A stretch of 64,000 nucleotides of DNA from Eremomyces bilateralis CBS 781.70 (Eukaryota > Ascomycota > Dothideomycetes > Eremomycetales > Eremomycetaceae), in assembly GCF_010015585.1 (NCBI RefSeq), contig NW_022985069.1, positions 853,528 through 917,527 on the forward strand. Reading direction: 5' to 3'. The translations under genes and the position numbers were made by a program. Positions within the stretch are counted from its first letter, which is position 1; each line of letters begins with the position of its first letter. Below, one piece after another: positions 20,285-34,764 of the stretch. The notes beneath the pieces are model-generated. The model worked only from the letters and a program-made list of their open reading frames with translations, ran no database searches and had not been told where the DNA came from.

Positions 20285-22905
20285 ATGGGAGTAAGTCCAA
20301 GTCCCCTTTTTCCGAGACTCTTTCCGTTACCCCTCCTTCCCTGGTTCTTGGTACTTCCCAGCGCCGCAGAACACAAGCCATGGATAGACCCATTCATCGA
20401 GCCGATCCTTATATACACAGTCGGCTCTGGCGGAAACCCCTCTCGCGCTCACGTTCCGAATGTCGTGAATGCCATGACTGACGCTTTCCTCTCCAGTTAG
20501 CATCCAAACTCGCAGCCGCGCAAGGAGGTGCGCCAGGAGGTGCACCACCGGGAGGATACGGTGGATATCCAGGCGGACCTCCCCCTCCAGGCGGGCCTCC
20601 AGGAGCTCAGGGAGGGAAACCAGGTTATGTGAGCTCATTCCTCCCCCGACAGCACCGTCGCTAAAGCTAACGGGAGCTTAGCCGGGTCAGGCGCAGTACC
20701 AAGCGTTTCCAGGAAGTGTAAGCGCATCCCTTCCATGTCATTTGCTGTTAGTTCCTTGTTCGCGCGCTGTTGGGCTTGTTGGGCTGCGGTCTTCGCCACC
20801 TGTGTTCGTCATCCTTCGTCCCGGCGCTCCGACTGCTGTGACCGAAACTTCAACGCAAACCACGTTGCGAGAGCGAAGTTACCAAGACGCCACAGTTGGC
20901 TACGTATACTTTTTTTCCGTCCGGTGCGACTCGATTCTGCCTGCTACCGTCTCACCAACTCGTGTGCGACCGACCCGATCCTTGTAGGAGTGCCCGAGAG
21001 CTTCTGGCATCATTGAAGAGCTTTCAGCGGAGCCCCGGATCGAAAATGCCACTCAACCGACCATCCGCAGGACAACCACCCTATCCAACATCCTCCGCTT
21101 CATCGTTACCTCCATCGTTGCAATCTCCTCAGCCACAAGCGATGTATAATCGGCCGCCGCCAGCCAATCCTCAAGGATCGCAGTACCAGGCATATGGATC
21201 TCCGGCTCCTCAGCAGCCATACGGACAGCAACCATCCGGATATCCACAGCAACCGCAAAGTTATCAGCAACCACAAGCTTATCAACAGCAGCAATATGGA
21301 CAGCAACAGCAACCCCAATACGGAGGCCAGCCCCAATACGGAGGACAGCAGCCACAATATGGAGGACAGCAGCCACAATATGGAGGACAGCCGCAACAGC
21401 CAGCCTATGTTCGTCGACGATGCTTTGACTCATGATTGCAAGGTATTCATTGACCGACATTGATCACAACGCTGACGACAGTTTCCGTATAGGGTCAACA
21501 ACCTGGCTATGGTCAACCTCCTCCACAGGGCGGCCAGTACGGCGCCCCTCCAGCGGGTCCTCCTGTGAACGCCGGAGTCTACAAGCAGTCGCTCCAGCAG
21601 ACTGTTCAGGAGCGCGGCTTGCAGGCGTTTTACCCGCCCAACTCGCCGGCGCTTGACATGCTTGCACAGAAGGCCACGCAGCAAGTCGATGGCCTCTGCG
21701 CGAAATGGAGAATACCTCGGGAAGTTGGAGGTGACTTGGTGAAGTTAGGGTTGTACGACATCGTTCTCTATATCGGTTAGTTTAATTCCTGGAATTTCCC
21801 TTGGAGGATTCGATTCTGATATCTGCCAGACGATTCTGGCTCGATGCAGTTCGAAGAAAACGGCGAGCGCATCAAGGACCTCCGCCTCATCCTCGAACGT
21901 GTCTCCAGTGCCGCGACTCTCTTCGATGACGACGGCGTCAGCGTCCGCTTCATGAACAGCGTTCCACCCCCCCAAGCCACCGACGGCATCCGATCCGAAC
22001 AGCAGGTCGAGAGCCTCATGCAATCGGTTCAATTCAAGGGCCTGACCCCGATGGGCACCGAGCTGCGTAACAAGGTCATCGAACCGTTGGTCATCGCCAA
22101 AGCCCGCTCGGGCCAACTCCGCAAACCCGTGCTGGTCATCGCCGTCACCGACGGCCAGCCCGCGGGCGAGCCTCAGAACGCGGTCTTCGACGCCATCAAG
22201 AATGCGGCCAGCGAGCTCCAGCGCACCCAGTACGGCCCCGGCGCCGTCGCGTACCAGTTTGCCCAGGTCGGCAACGACCAGGGCGCCACCGCGTTCCTCA
22301 GCAAGCTCGACAGCGACCCCATCGTCGGCGGCATGATCGACTGCACCAGTAACTACGAGAACGAGTCCGCCGAGATGGCGCGCGCGTCGCCGCCCATCGA
22401 TCTCTCCCCCGAATTGTGGATCGTCAAGCTCTTGCTGGGCGCGATCGACCACTCGTACGATCGGAAAGATGAGAAGGGCGCCGGTGGACGCCCGCCGGTC
22501 CAGCAAGGGGGGTATGGCGCCCCGCCGGCTGGACAGTACGGTGCTCCTCCTCCTGGGCAATATGGCGCCCCTCCAGCGGGACAATACGGTGCTCCTCAGG
22601 GACAACACGGTGCTCCTCAAGGACAATACGGACAGCCCGGACAGCAGCCTGGATATCCTCAGCAAGGTGGCTATCCTGGACAACAGCCGCAGCATGGACA
22701 GCAGCATGGCCAACAGCCTGGATATCCTCAGCAAGGCGGCTATCCCGGCCAACAGCCGCAGCAGCAGTATCCGCAACAGGGTGGATATCCTGGACAGGCG
22801 GGACAGCAGCCGCCGCAGGGCTATGGCCGTGGCGGAGCGCCACAGCAGGGCTACCCACCGCAGCAAGGCTATGGAGGAGCCCCTCAAGCGCCACCAAGGT
22901 ACTAG
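20285..22905 (+). CDS. von Willebrand factor A protein with prion-like tails
   Basis: Six-exon model: 20285-20290, 20497-20628, 20682-20717, 21028-21408, 21493-21775, 21830-22905 (637 residues). All phases agree. The first coding exon is only ATGGGA, and the intron before exon 4 (310 bp) is the least certain. The N-terminal ~180 residues are Gly/Tyr/Gln/Pro-rich (repeated PQYGGQ). A globular part follows ([15 protein letters not shown], then a vWA domain). The metal-ion-dependent adhesion site is LYIDDSGSM (DxSxS), split by the last intron. The C-terminal ~140 residues are again QYGAP and [13 protein letters not shown] repeats with no hydrophobic core, a prion-like disordered tail. No signal peptide, so it is intracellular. 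Fungal members are uncharacterised; a scaffold or condensate role is inference. Confidence 0.85.
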
Positions 22906-23470
22906 TGTAGTTCAACCGCCGTGTCCGCTCTGGACGCTGACGCGTTTCGAATCTTTGATGGTGGATCGGATGAGTTATGGGAACGGCTCAGGGACATTCA
23001 TGGACACGAGTAATGCCTTCAAAGACCGAACTACGGCCGACTCCCGAGGCGGTGACATAATTTCGGTGTTGCAAACATGGGTACTTAGGTAGTTAGCAAT
23101 GCAATATTGTCGGCGGCCTCGGCGCAGAGTGGTGCGATGTGACGGGTGTGACCCAGATGAATATACGCGTAAGGTCTAGATTAGGGAGATATGGAGTAGA
23201 GGATGGGATTTCTCAAACTACGGAATATCTATTTGTCTGCCGATTGATGATTCTGCGACTGTGGATATGCTCTAGCAGATGGGGAGCATTAGATTAGGTA
23301 AATAATCAGTTATCAGATGCTGCCATCGTCATATTGGGATGCCATAGACCCACAACAAGCACCATTAGACCGGTGTTAAGAGCTCGAAATAGCAGAATAA
23401 GGAAATCAATCCAGTCATAACTTGATTTCCAATCGCGGAATAAACTTTCAAGTGGAACCGTCGCGTGGAA

Positions 23471-23476
23471 ACGCGT
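23471..23476. promoter_or_regulatory. MCB element (ACGCGT)
   Basis: ACGCGT, the MBF-binding MluI cell-cycle box, 257 bp upstream of the RNR small-subunit start codon. RNR genes of ascomycetes are classical MBF targets at G1/S. Confidence 0.6.
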
Positions 23477-23592
23477 CTGCAAAAGTGGGATGTGTCTCAA
23501 CCGTGAATGCACTGATGGTAAATATCACGTGACGAACTCTCCCAACCCCTCGAGGCGCGTCTCAGCTTCTTGGCGCGCTCTCTTTAAAGTCG

Positions 23593-23598
23593 ACGCGT
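23593..23598. promoter_or_regulatory. MCB element (ACGCGT)
   Basis: Second ACGCGT, in GTCGACGCGTTC, 135 bp upstream of the RNR small-subunit start codon. Confidence 0.6.
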
Positions 23599-23727
23599 TC
23601 TGCGCGTTCTTCTCTGCTACATCTTCACCACCAACCAACACAATTCTCCCATTATCTTTGCTGCACTTCAATACTTCCTTCGTGCTCTTCGTACTGCTCA
23701 TTGCTGCTGTCAGAACGCACATCGACC

Positions 23728-25179
23728 ATGTCCACCCTTCAATCCACTCCATCAAAGACGGTACGTCCCAACTTTGACGCGAGGCGGTACCGCGAGGCAC
23801 GACGAGACTGATGAGTTTTACAGGCTGCTGCTGGCATTGAGAGCCTCAAGATGGCCGACTCACCTGTGAAGAAGCTCGACTTTGCTCCTGCCGACAAAGA
23901 GAACGCGGAGGTTGCTGTCCCGGTGAAGGGTATTCCTGAGTGGGAGCCTCCCAAGGAGGAGACGAGTCTATCGGTCGCTGCCACGATTAAACCCGAGGAG
24001 GCATATGAGCCTCTCCTACAAGAGAACCCTCAGCGATTCGTCCTGTTCCCCATCAAATATCATGAGGTGAGTCATTATCACCCGCCCAATTGGTTGACGC
24101 GTCCAACACGCGCAGCTTGGTACCCAAGACCGGCTCGCTAACCCGACGTTTCTACTTTAGATCTGGCAAATGTACAAGAAGGCCGAAGCATCGTTCTGGA
24201 CGGCGGAAGAGATCGACCTGTCGAAAGACCTACACGACTGGAACAAGAAACTCAACGACGACGAGCGATTCTTCATCTCACACGTCCTCGCCTTCTTCGC
24301 CGCGTCCGACGGCATCGTCAACGAGAACCTGGTCGAGCGCTTCAGCGGCGAGGTGCAGGTCCCCGAAGCGCGATGCTTCTACGGGTTCCAGATCATGATG
24401 GAGAACATCCACTCCGAGACCTACTCGCTGCTCATCGACACCTACATCAGTGAGCCGAAGCAACGGACCTACCTCTTTAACGCCATCGACACCAGTAAGT
24501 CATCCACGTCTACGACGCGTCGTTTCGCGTTCAACATCTCTAACGATCCTACCCAGTCCCCTGCATCCGCAAAAAGGCCGACTGGGCCCTCCGCTGGATC
24601 TCCGACAAGAACAGCACCTTCGCCTCCCGCCTCGTCGCCTTCGCCGCCGTCGAAGGCATCTTCTTCAGCGGCTCCTTCGCCTCCATCTTCTGGCTCAAGA
24701 AGCGCGGCCTGATGCCGGGCCTCACCTTCAGCAACGAGCTGATCTCCCGCGACGAGGGCATGCACACCGACTTCGCGTGCCTCCTCTTCCAACACATCCG
24801 CAACAAGCCCTCCGACGAGTCCGTCCGCCGCATCATCACCGAAGCGGTCACCATCGAGCAGGAGTTCCTCACCGAGGCCCTCCCCGTCCGCCTGCTCGGC
24901 ATGAACTCCGACCTCATGTGCCAGTACATCGAGTTCGTCGCTGACCGCCTGCTCCTCGCCCTCGGCCTGCCCCGCCACTACAACTCCGCTAACCCCTTCG
25001 ACTTCATGGAGAACATCTCCCTCGCCGGCAAGACCAACTTCTTCGAGAAGCGCGTCGGCGACTACCAGAAAGCTGGCGTCATGGAGAGCACGAAGCGCCA
25101 CGAGAAGCCCGTCGACGGCATCGCTCCCGCGCCCTCCGCCACCATGAAGGGCGACTTCGCCTTCGACGAAGATTTCTAG
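23728..25179 (+). CDS. RNR2: Ribonucleotide reductase small subunit (R2)
   Basis: Four exons, 23728-23760, 23824-24066, 24161-24494, 24557-25179; 410 residues. It forms the di-iron/tyrosyl-radical subunit of class Ia ribonucleoside-diphosphate reductase, which makes dNTPs in the cytosol. Visible signatures: [13 protein letters not shown] (Asp111 iron ligand), [16 protein letters not shown] (Glu ligand), [11 protein letters not shown] (His ligand and radical Tyr), and [10 protein letters not shown] (second Glu/His pair). The C-terminus FAFDEDF is the R1-docking peptide. The N-terminal tail contains SPVKKLDF, a possible CDK site. Third codon positions are strongly C/G, as in highly expressed genes, which produces a 260-residue antisense open frame that is not a gene. 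Upstream and intronic ACGCGT boxes suggest S-phase control. Confidence 0.98.
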
Positions 25180-27504
25180 GCGCATCCTCTCTGCCAGGAG
25201 GCCGGCGTCATTCCTTTTGTTCACCATGCGACGAAACATAATTCCCCTCACATTTTATCTGTTTCTTACCCCTGTCGACCCGAGCGGTCGAGGCGGGCGG
25301 AAGCGAGTTACGTAGATCATGCAGTTCATTCATCACGGGGATCCACGGGCTGCAAGCGGTGTTTGGATAGCATTCTTGTTTGATGGCGTTCGGGTGGAAT
25401 AGGGATGGGGTGGGGATGGACTTATGTATATCGCTGTGTATTGTCATACATGGAAAAAAAATTAAAATCAAACTACAAATTATAGAATGTGCTCGGAGTG
25501 TGATGTCACGCTGTTAACATAGACATTGAAAATACTGGTGATGGTTGTAACGAGTTTGACGACCTGCACGCCATCGATGCGGACCTGTCGTCTCATGTGC
25601 GGAATCTAGAATCAATGTCAAGGCCTCCCCTGCCTGTCCTCGTTCAAGCATGCCATATCGCCCGCTCCTCGCTATTGTCTTTAAAGACAGCACGTAAATA
25701 CAGATTTGATCGGATGATACGACACAGGATCATGCACAAAGCATGCAATGGCAAGCTACTCCAGCCCTCCCTTTCACCCGCGCCGGATCGATCAATATCT
25801 ACCGGTCTACAAGATATCATACGGACCGATACGCAAAGTCTATCCAACCACTTCTCCAACGTCTCCATAAGACGGTCCCTACGAATTGGTATCCGACCAG
25901 AGGGCGGGCACAACCGCCACCCCAATCCACGCACTCACACATCATTGCCCATTAGTCGCGAGACACGTTTGTATTAAGAAATCGTTGATTCAGCCGAAAC
26001 ACCGGCTACCTGTGACGAGGCTAGGCACCTCGCCCCGTGTATGATAGGTCATCCATCGTGGTACCTGAAACAGGAGGGAACGGAGGTAGGGCAGGTGGAG
26101 TGTACAGGTACAGTTTTCGTCGTTGGGTTGTTGATCGCGGAAAACCAGCTGCAGCGGTAGGAACAGTATGAGGGGCGTCGTCGGGACGGGAGTAAACGGA
26201 GTGGCAGGACATCGCACCCGACAACGAAAACTTCCGTATATGTACCTTATCTGACATCGTATCAATCAAGGCAAGACCAGGCCAGTACAGGCAAAAGATG
26301 AGAGAAGAACCGAAATTCACCAGTCACCGTGATTGAATGGTGTCAACTGAGACAAGAAAAAAACCCGCACGATCGGGAAACAGACAAGCCGTAAGAATCA
26401 GGAGCGAACATAGCGGGACAAATCAAGAACAGGTAAGAGATAGATCACAGACACAGACCGATAGACACCCACGTTTTCGGTTCCATCCAGCCCTTTTCAT
26501 CCCCCAAAAAGCGTACGACAGTCAGACTGGCAGCCAGGCCGGCACGGAGCGGAACGAACCGGTCTCGTAGCAGCATATATGAGCATCGACACGAGATCCG
26601 CACCATTCGACCAAGCACGTGTGTGAAGTGTGAACTGCGATATGAAGCATTCCCGCGTTATCCATACCAATTCCGCAAAATACAAAGCTTGTGTGCTACT
26701 CTTGTCATCCACTACTACACCAGCCATCCAGACAAAGCATGGTAATGATTCATGACCCCCTCGGAAAACCTACAACCACCACCACCACCACCTTCCCATC
26801 AACCATCAAACCGATCCGAACCGAACAACCCTCAATCGAACAACCACCAATCATCACCCATTCCACCGTCTAGCTACCCGCCTGCTCCGTCCGGTGTTCG
26901 TGTGTCGCGCGGTTCCCATGCCGTACCCATTATCCGCCGCCATCCGATCCGATCCATCCGCTGGGGAAAACGCCCCCGGGGTGCGTGAACAGGAACTCAA
27001 CCATGTGCCACGTTCTTGATGATCGAGCTCAGTCCCGTGACAATGCCGATGGCGGATATCTTGCGCGTCCCAAGGAGAGCTAAAACGAGGTCGTTCGGCC
27101 GTTGCGGGGGTGGGTTCAGTTCTTCATGCCGATGTGATGGGAACCGGGGATGCCGAGGAACGCGCGGCCGAGACGTTGCCGGAGCTAGTCGTACAGCCAT
27201 AGCGCATTCCGAGCGCAAAATAACCGAGATACGGGAGAAGAGGACCCGAGGAAGCCGAGAAAGATACAAGGATGGAGACCGGGGTCGTAACGCGTCGCTG
27301 AATGGAAAGGGTCTGTCTGTTGGGAATAATTCGTATAGGGGGAAGGAAGGACTCTAACATTCGTATGAGGGGGAAAACGTGCGGGTTTCGAAACGGTCGG
27401 GATGGGGTGGCGGGCGAACGGCGGCGTTTGGCGGGGAAGTTTGTGTGTGTGGGTGATGGATTATCTCCGCCCGAACCTGCTGCACGTGGAAGTTCGTAAG
27501 GTGT
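25180..27504. other. Convergent intergenic region
   Basis: 2.3 kb between the 3' ends of the RNR small-subunit gene and the PP1 gene. No gene recognised. It contains a short ACC microsatellite around 26775-26792. Both 3' UTRs fall here. Confidence 0.45.
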
Positions 27505-28725
<1,221 letters not shown>

Positions 28726-31700
28726 GGTGGCTCAGTTCGAGAAACGAGAGAAAAGCGGGAAACGCGAGGAAGAAAGGAGGACAAAAGGAGGAAGGAGAGA
28801 GGAGAGAGGAGAGAGAAACGAGGCGTAGCGATCCCCAACCGGCCTCGGTCGCTGCAGCCGAGAGAATCCGCGTGTGTTATTGATGTGTTTCTCTCTTTCG
28901 GGGTCGACTTCAACACTGAGCTGCAATGAATTCCTATGTCAGTTCCGAAACGTTGATAGAAAGCGCATGGCACGGCGCTCAGCTGCATCGTGGTGTTTGA
29001 TTGAGTTTAGGGCTGGGCTAGCATGCCAAGGTAGGGAGCCGAGTGCATAGAGACGAAACCAACATACCGGATTGATGGAAAAGCGAGACGTCAAGGGATC
29101 CGCTTCAACAGGTTAAGCGCTGTGTAACAGAATGGTCGAGGCGCGACTGTCTCTATCAAGCGATTCGTTTGTAAGGCTGGCGATTCGAATTTTCGGAGAT
29201 CGGAGTGGTTGTTGGTATTAGGCGGCCGGTTCTTGTGGACTCAACAAAATCTCACGCGACGTGATGGTGAAAGGTTGCAAAAACCGGTGAAAGCTGGAAT
29301 CTGGCGACGATGAGCGATTTGGAGGAGGATGTGTGCGGGTGGTGCAGGATGTATGTTCAACGAGGTAGACGACGGAGTCGAGTGAGGAAGTCGAGCAGAG
29401 CACGATGGATGATGGATTGATGGAAGGATTGGGAAGGGCGGTGGATCAGCTCTGGTTGGATGAGGGGCGTTGTTGATTTTTTTCGCCTTCTGGGAAATGG
29501 ACGGAGCAGGAGACTAACGGAAAGGGCCAACAGGCACTAGGGATCAGGCTGGATGGCGTGTTGCTAAGTTACTAGCAGACGATGATGTTGAGCAATGGAG
29601 TTATGCCTTGTAAAGGTTCTCGTCAGGAATTCAGGTGAAGTGAAAGAGTTGTTTTGTCGTGAAGGGGACAGGAGAGGAGGGAGTCGAGAAGGGGGCGGAG
29701 GAGGCTGTGGCAGTGACAAAGATCCACTCTCCTGTGGTGAGTGGTGTGTGTCTGGTGCTTTGAACTTTGAAGGGGGAGACCGGGGAATTGGTGGTCGAGG
29801 CTCAAGAATGGTGGTTTCGGGCAAGGATGACACAGGTCGAAGCTCGATATGTGTGGGTTGGACAGCTCCCGATCAATGGGATGGAGGTGGATATGGATGT
29901 GAGAGGGATGATTTTCAAGAAAGAGTGAGAAGAGGAAGACGTTGTCAGTTGTGCTCACGCCGTTTCAGGACTGAGTGTTGAAGCGCGAGTTCAGAGTTGA
30001 CGCTTGACATTTGACACGCAATCGGGAATAATAACTCTTACTAATCCTCCGGTGCTTAACTTACAAGTTACAGGCTTAATTAAGTTATGTTCCTTGTGGA
30101 ATACACTACACTATTCCGTACTATGTAAATGTACATACATCAGATCGTTTACGGTATATCATTCTATTTGGAAACGAATCATATCTCTACAATCATAACC
30201 ATCGTAGCTGAGACGAAGCAACAGAGCACCATCCAACCCTTCGGAGAGTGCTGAGTCCCACATTCCACCGCCCGGTGCCCGACGGAATCCCATCATCTCA
30301 ACCGGTCAGAATGACAACAAATCTCCCCCACGGGGAAGCCATACATCAACCGGGGACCATCACCACCTCTCATCCAATTATCTCCTGCATTGACTGTGAA
30401 CAATGCCCCACCGGCCGTTAGACATCAATAATAGCTTCAATCGTTGCCACTTAAGTACGGAAGTCACCCCTTCTGCGTACATAAAGGTTTGGTCCTTGCT
30501 GGTATGTTCTGGGAACATACTGTAAACCACGCGCATGTGGCGTTTCCCACGACGTTGAAGCTGTGGAGTGTCATGTATCACTGCAGTAGGTACCTGATTC
30601 TATATTCAGATCAAGCAATGAATGGAATTCACACAATCCTATACCGCCGACCACAATGCCATCCGTCTATGCATGTGAATCTCAGCCCGCTAGAAACGTA
30701 GTGCTGCACAACCCCTCAACTCCTATTCATCCATAAACGAGTCCATTAACCTCCTGTTCCACTTCGACAGCTCCTACCTAAGGTGTCATTCGCTTATATA
30801 TGTATGCATCTACTTTCGACATCTGCTGCATGGTACCTGGCGCCTATTCCATCCAATCCGAGGGACATCAAGGGGGGCACATATCATTCGCTCCACGCGG
30901 GAGGGGGGAATCCTCGGTTCCGCTAACTAGATAGGACTGGCAAAGGATGTCGCCCAGGTCAATGGACGCATTGGTTCGATGGACGCATCACGGGAGTTAT
31001 CACTGGAAAGGAAGCAGAGAGCGGCACCGGAAAGACCATCGAACAACCATTCCGATTCAATTCATGCGAAATGCATTTCACCGTAAAGTACCATATCTCA
31101 TGCCGTTGCAGTCTCCATCAGATCGACTACTCCGAACGATGCAGCGAGAAAAAACCCGCACTGCCAATAACGGAAAAAAGAGGAAGAAACCCGTCGGATA
31201 TGGTGCAGAACAGAGAAACCGTAGATCAGCGAGCCGAAACACGGAAAAACGCACCGCTGTGATATCAAGAATCATCTCTCCGTCAATCAGGCCGTGTCGC
31301 ATATTACCGCGAAGGAATTCCGTCCAACCTAACATCGAGCAACACAGCCCAGCGCCGCGCCGCGTTTCCCATTCCCGTCTATATCGAAAACAGAAAAACG
31401 GCACAATGCAGTCCACCCAGGATATCGATAACGTTGCAAGGTAATAATTCCTCGAACAAAAACAAAACCCAGGGACAAGACAATGTCTCCGCGTTTGCGA
31501 TTGGTCCCGCCGGTGACCGGGATATCCTGTACGCGAACAAAATGTCGGGAAGGGGGTAGAAATACAGGGACGGCGGGAGGCGGTGGTATCGAGGGAGAAA
31601 GACAAGGAATTCGAAACAGGAGACGATTAGACGAGGAAAACATCATGAGAGAAGATGTCGGAACCGGAAAAACAGGGACGAGAAACAGTAGCAGGAACAG

Positions 31701-31844
31701 GAACAGTACCAGCGACCAAAGCAACGCAAAACGACAACAAATATCCAAATGCATTTTGCTCCACCCAGACCATAAATCCCATTCATAACGCCATCATATG
31801 CACCCCTTTTACCCTCATCCCTCTCCATCATCCTCAATCCTCAC
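28726..31844. other. Long intergenic region upstream of PP1
   Basis: 3.1 kb with no supported gene. Purine-rich tracts near 28735-28825 and 29640-29900 give open frames of repetitive composition on both strands. The region includes the PP1 promoter and the 3' flank of the LRR gene. Confidence 0.45.
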
Positions 31845-34764
31845 CTACCCCAACGTCCGTCCCCCCACCCCAACAATCCCCATCCCCTCCATGCCCCCAT
31901 GCCCCGCCGCCACATCCGCCGGCATCACCCCGCCTGTACTCATGCTCAGCGTCCCGGAGTTACTCAAACTGCGGTTCGCGCTACTAGAGCCAGATCCGCG
32001 CCCGGTGGTGGCGGGTCCGGCCTCGGGCGGCTTGGTGGAGGCCGGCTTGTTGTGCGTCTCGGAGTCCCAGGTGTCGTCGCTGAGCGCGCTGAGCCACCCG
32101 GGACCGAGGTCGGCGCGGAGGGCGGAGATTTTGCGGCGGTAGGCGGAGGAGGGGTCGTCAGTGGGGAGGGAATGGTGTGGGGAGGGTTGGGATTGGGGGG
32201 ATTGTTGCGGGGGTTGTGGTGGTTGTTGCTGTAGTTGCGGCTGTGGTTGTGGCTGTGACTGTGACTGTGGTTGTTGCTGCGGTTGTGGGGGTATAGGAGG
32301 AGAAGCGGCGAGGAGTCGGGGAGGATTGGTAGGTGGTGGAGGCTGCGAAGACGGCTGAGTTCGTGGTGGGGTCTGCACGAACGTGTCGAGGGCGGGGAGA
32401 GCGGGTCGATCAGCCTTGGAGGTGGTTGCAGGATTCGTAGAGTCGGTGAGAGGGTCGTTATCTACATTACTACTCGCGGCAGGGGTGCCATGCGAGCGGA
32501 GCGGAAGAGGCGACGTGGAGAGGTCCGGGCTACCGCCGTATGCGGAGTCGATCGAGGAGATGTTCGGCGGCTGGCTGGGGTCGTGGGGCGCGTCGGTGGC
32601 GACACGCGAGGAGGACTCGGTGGGGATAGGGAGCGTCTCGCTCATTCCGCCGGCCTCGTTGCGGGAGAGCTCGACGATTCGTCTGCGGGTCCCTTTACGT
32701 CGTCGGTGGGATCCCGAGGAGAGGAGTTGCCCGTCGGAGCGGGTGCGGCCATGCGCGTATTTCGACGAGCGGCGGGTCGGCGTCTCGGGCATTTCGAGCG
32801 GTCGAATGGTCTCGGCTTCCTCGGGTCGTGGGGGGGTATCTTTTGGTGGAGGAATGGGTGGGGGAGGCATGGAGTCGACCACGCGTTTGACGGGTAGGTT
32901 CGGTGGTAATGGAGCGCGATCGACGAGCTGTTTCCGCTCCGAATAGCTCGGGAGGGTCGAGTCGATGATGATGTCTTCGATGAATCCGGGGGTGGCTCGG
33001 AACAGGTTGAAGATGGTGACGCGGTAGTTGCTGTGAGTTCGCGTAAATGGGTTGCGGTTCACGAAGAGTTCTTGGATCTCGGGCACTCCGGTCAAGCGGG
33101 CCAGTTCGGTCGGATCGCTGAGCTTGTTGTCCCGGAAGTCAACACGTTGCAGCGATAATAACCGTTCGATCCCAGCCAACGATCGAAGTCGATTGCCACG
33201 GAGATTGAGCGTCGAAATGGCCGGAAGGGGGTTTCTGAGGAGTGAATGCAGCGACCCGATCATGCAGTTCGAAAGGTTTAGAGCACGGAGCGCCACGAGT
33301 GATGACAAGGCATCCGGGATCTCGGTGAACAGGTTCGACGACAAGTCCAAGCTCTGTAGGGTATTCGCAACCGGAGCGAAGCTGGCGGCGTTGAGCGATG
33401 TCATCCCATTATCAGCAAGGCTCAGATGCCGTAGGAACCTCCACTTAGTCGATGGAAAGTAGTTCAGGGACAACAAGTTCGTCGAGCTTCCTCGGGGGGT
33501 ACCAGAGGGAAGACTGGACCCTGAACTCCCGGACGACCGACGAAGAGTCGCAGTGCTATTCCGCCCGAAGTTGCTCGACGTGGGTCGAGAGCTGTGGCCG
33601 CCTCGCATAGGAGACACGCTCCGCTGTCGCGGTCGAGCCGTCCGTTGAGATATTGTCGATCCCGTCGAGCCGGTACGACCGATCGATTCCCGTTGTGGGC
33701 TCGCGACGGCCAGAGCGGTTTCGGAGCCCAACGAATTCGGAGTCGAGCCTTGCTTGTGCAGTTCGGCGCTCTTCAGCGCTGGGCTGGAGCCAGGGACAGG
33801 AAGAACGGGTGAGGATTGTCCCTTTGCGGAACGACGTCTCCGTCGGTCCATATCATCCAGGACGATGTTGATGAGGAGGTCCGCAGGGTCATCTACTCCG
33901 CCACGTTTTACGGTAAGGCTTCGTAGTTGTTCCGCCAAGCGGTCCCACCCATAGAACTGTCGGAAGTCGACGTCGTAGATCTCGAGGGCGCCGAGGTTCT
34001 TAAAAGCGAACAGCGGAACGGCCGAATCGAAAGGAAACTCTTCGTAGCCGGCGATAAGAGGCGCTTTGTGGTCGGGGGAGAGTCGAAGGCACGGAATCTT
34101 GGTGAACGCTGAGTATAGGTATCGAAGATCTTCCTTGATGGCTGCTTTCTGTTTTTCCGACTTGGAGTCTTTCCTGAACCCCAAGCTCGACCAGAACGAT
34201 GACATTCCTGACATGACGCTCCTCATGCTCGAAACCGAATGGATCGAATCTCGGTCGGACGGTCCTCGTGACTTCTTTCTCTGTGCCTGGTTCAGGAACG
34301 AGACATAGTTCGTGGGCGACACGTCGGTATGGATATTCTCCAGCCGCACATTCATGGGCCCAACTTGCACCCCCAGTTCTTCAAATCGTGAGAGAAGGTA
34401 GAACAGATGGTGTGGAGTCAGCGTGAGTTTCGCCGGCTTGAGGTTGTAGGATGTGAAGCTTAGATATGGGAGGGACAGCGCCGACGCAAGCGAGGCGGAC
34501 GAGGATTGAGGAGTGGTTGGCATGACCGGCATACTGCCAGTAGCCTGCGAACTCGATCCATGAGGCCGTTGGTTTCGCTGAAGTTGGAGGGCGTTTGCGA
34601 GAGCTTTCTCGTGCGTCCGTACGAATGACGCTAAGTTCTGTACGTGATGTTAATGTCGACGGTCTTTATCTATGAGAGCCTTGCATCTCCCGTTGAGTCC
34701 GCAGTCATCTGCAAAGGGGATTCAGCCGTACCTTTATGAAGATTTGCCCATCTTCGGTGTTCAT
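31845..34764 (-). CDS. Large leucine-rich-repeat protein
   Basis: Two exons, 34764-34732 and 34637-31845 (intron 94 bp), encoding 941 residues. Exon 1 (MNTEDGQIFIK) joins NLASFVRTHEKALANALQLQ, which supports this start over the internal MPVMPTTPQ. Residues 1-230 are a conserved-looking globular region (LSLPYLSFTSYNL, LTPHHLFYLL, TDVSPTNYVSFL). Then comes a Ser-rich linker. About five LRRs span residues 410-545 (LRHLSLADNGM, LQSLDLSSNLF, LRALNLSNCMI, ISTLNLRGNRL, LQRVDFRDNKL), closed by an LRRcap-like NPFTRTHSNYRVTIF. The C-terminal third is disordered, with Pro-rich segments and a Gln/Pro repeat near 790-830. No membrane segment. Probably an adaptor; function not recognised. Confidence 0.9.

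Larger units (their letters stand above)
22906..23727 (+). promoter_or_regulatory. Promoter region of the ribonucleotide reductase gene
   Basis: 820 bases between the vWA stop and the RNR small-subunit start, with no open frame of note. The proximal 260 bp hold two ACGCGT boxes annotated separately. Confidence 0.55.

Noticed and set aside
21745-22887. 380-codon reverse open frame antisense to the vWA gene
   Set aside because: Repetitive Leu/Arg-rich product caused by the repetitive, GC3-biased sense strand; the sense vWA domain and MIDAS are convincing.
24469-25251. 260-codon reverse open frame antisense to the RNR small-subunit gene
   Set aside because: Composition shadow of a highly biased coding strand; no domain, crosses sense exon/intron borders.
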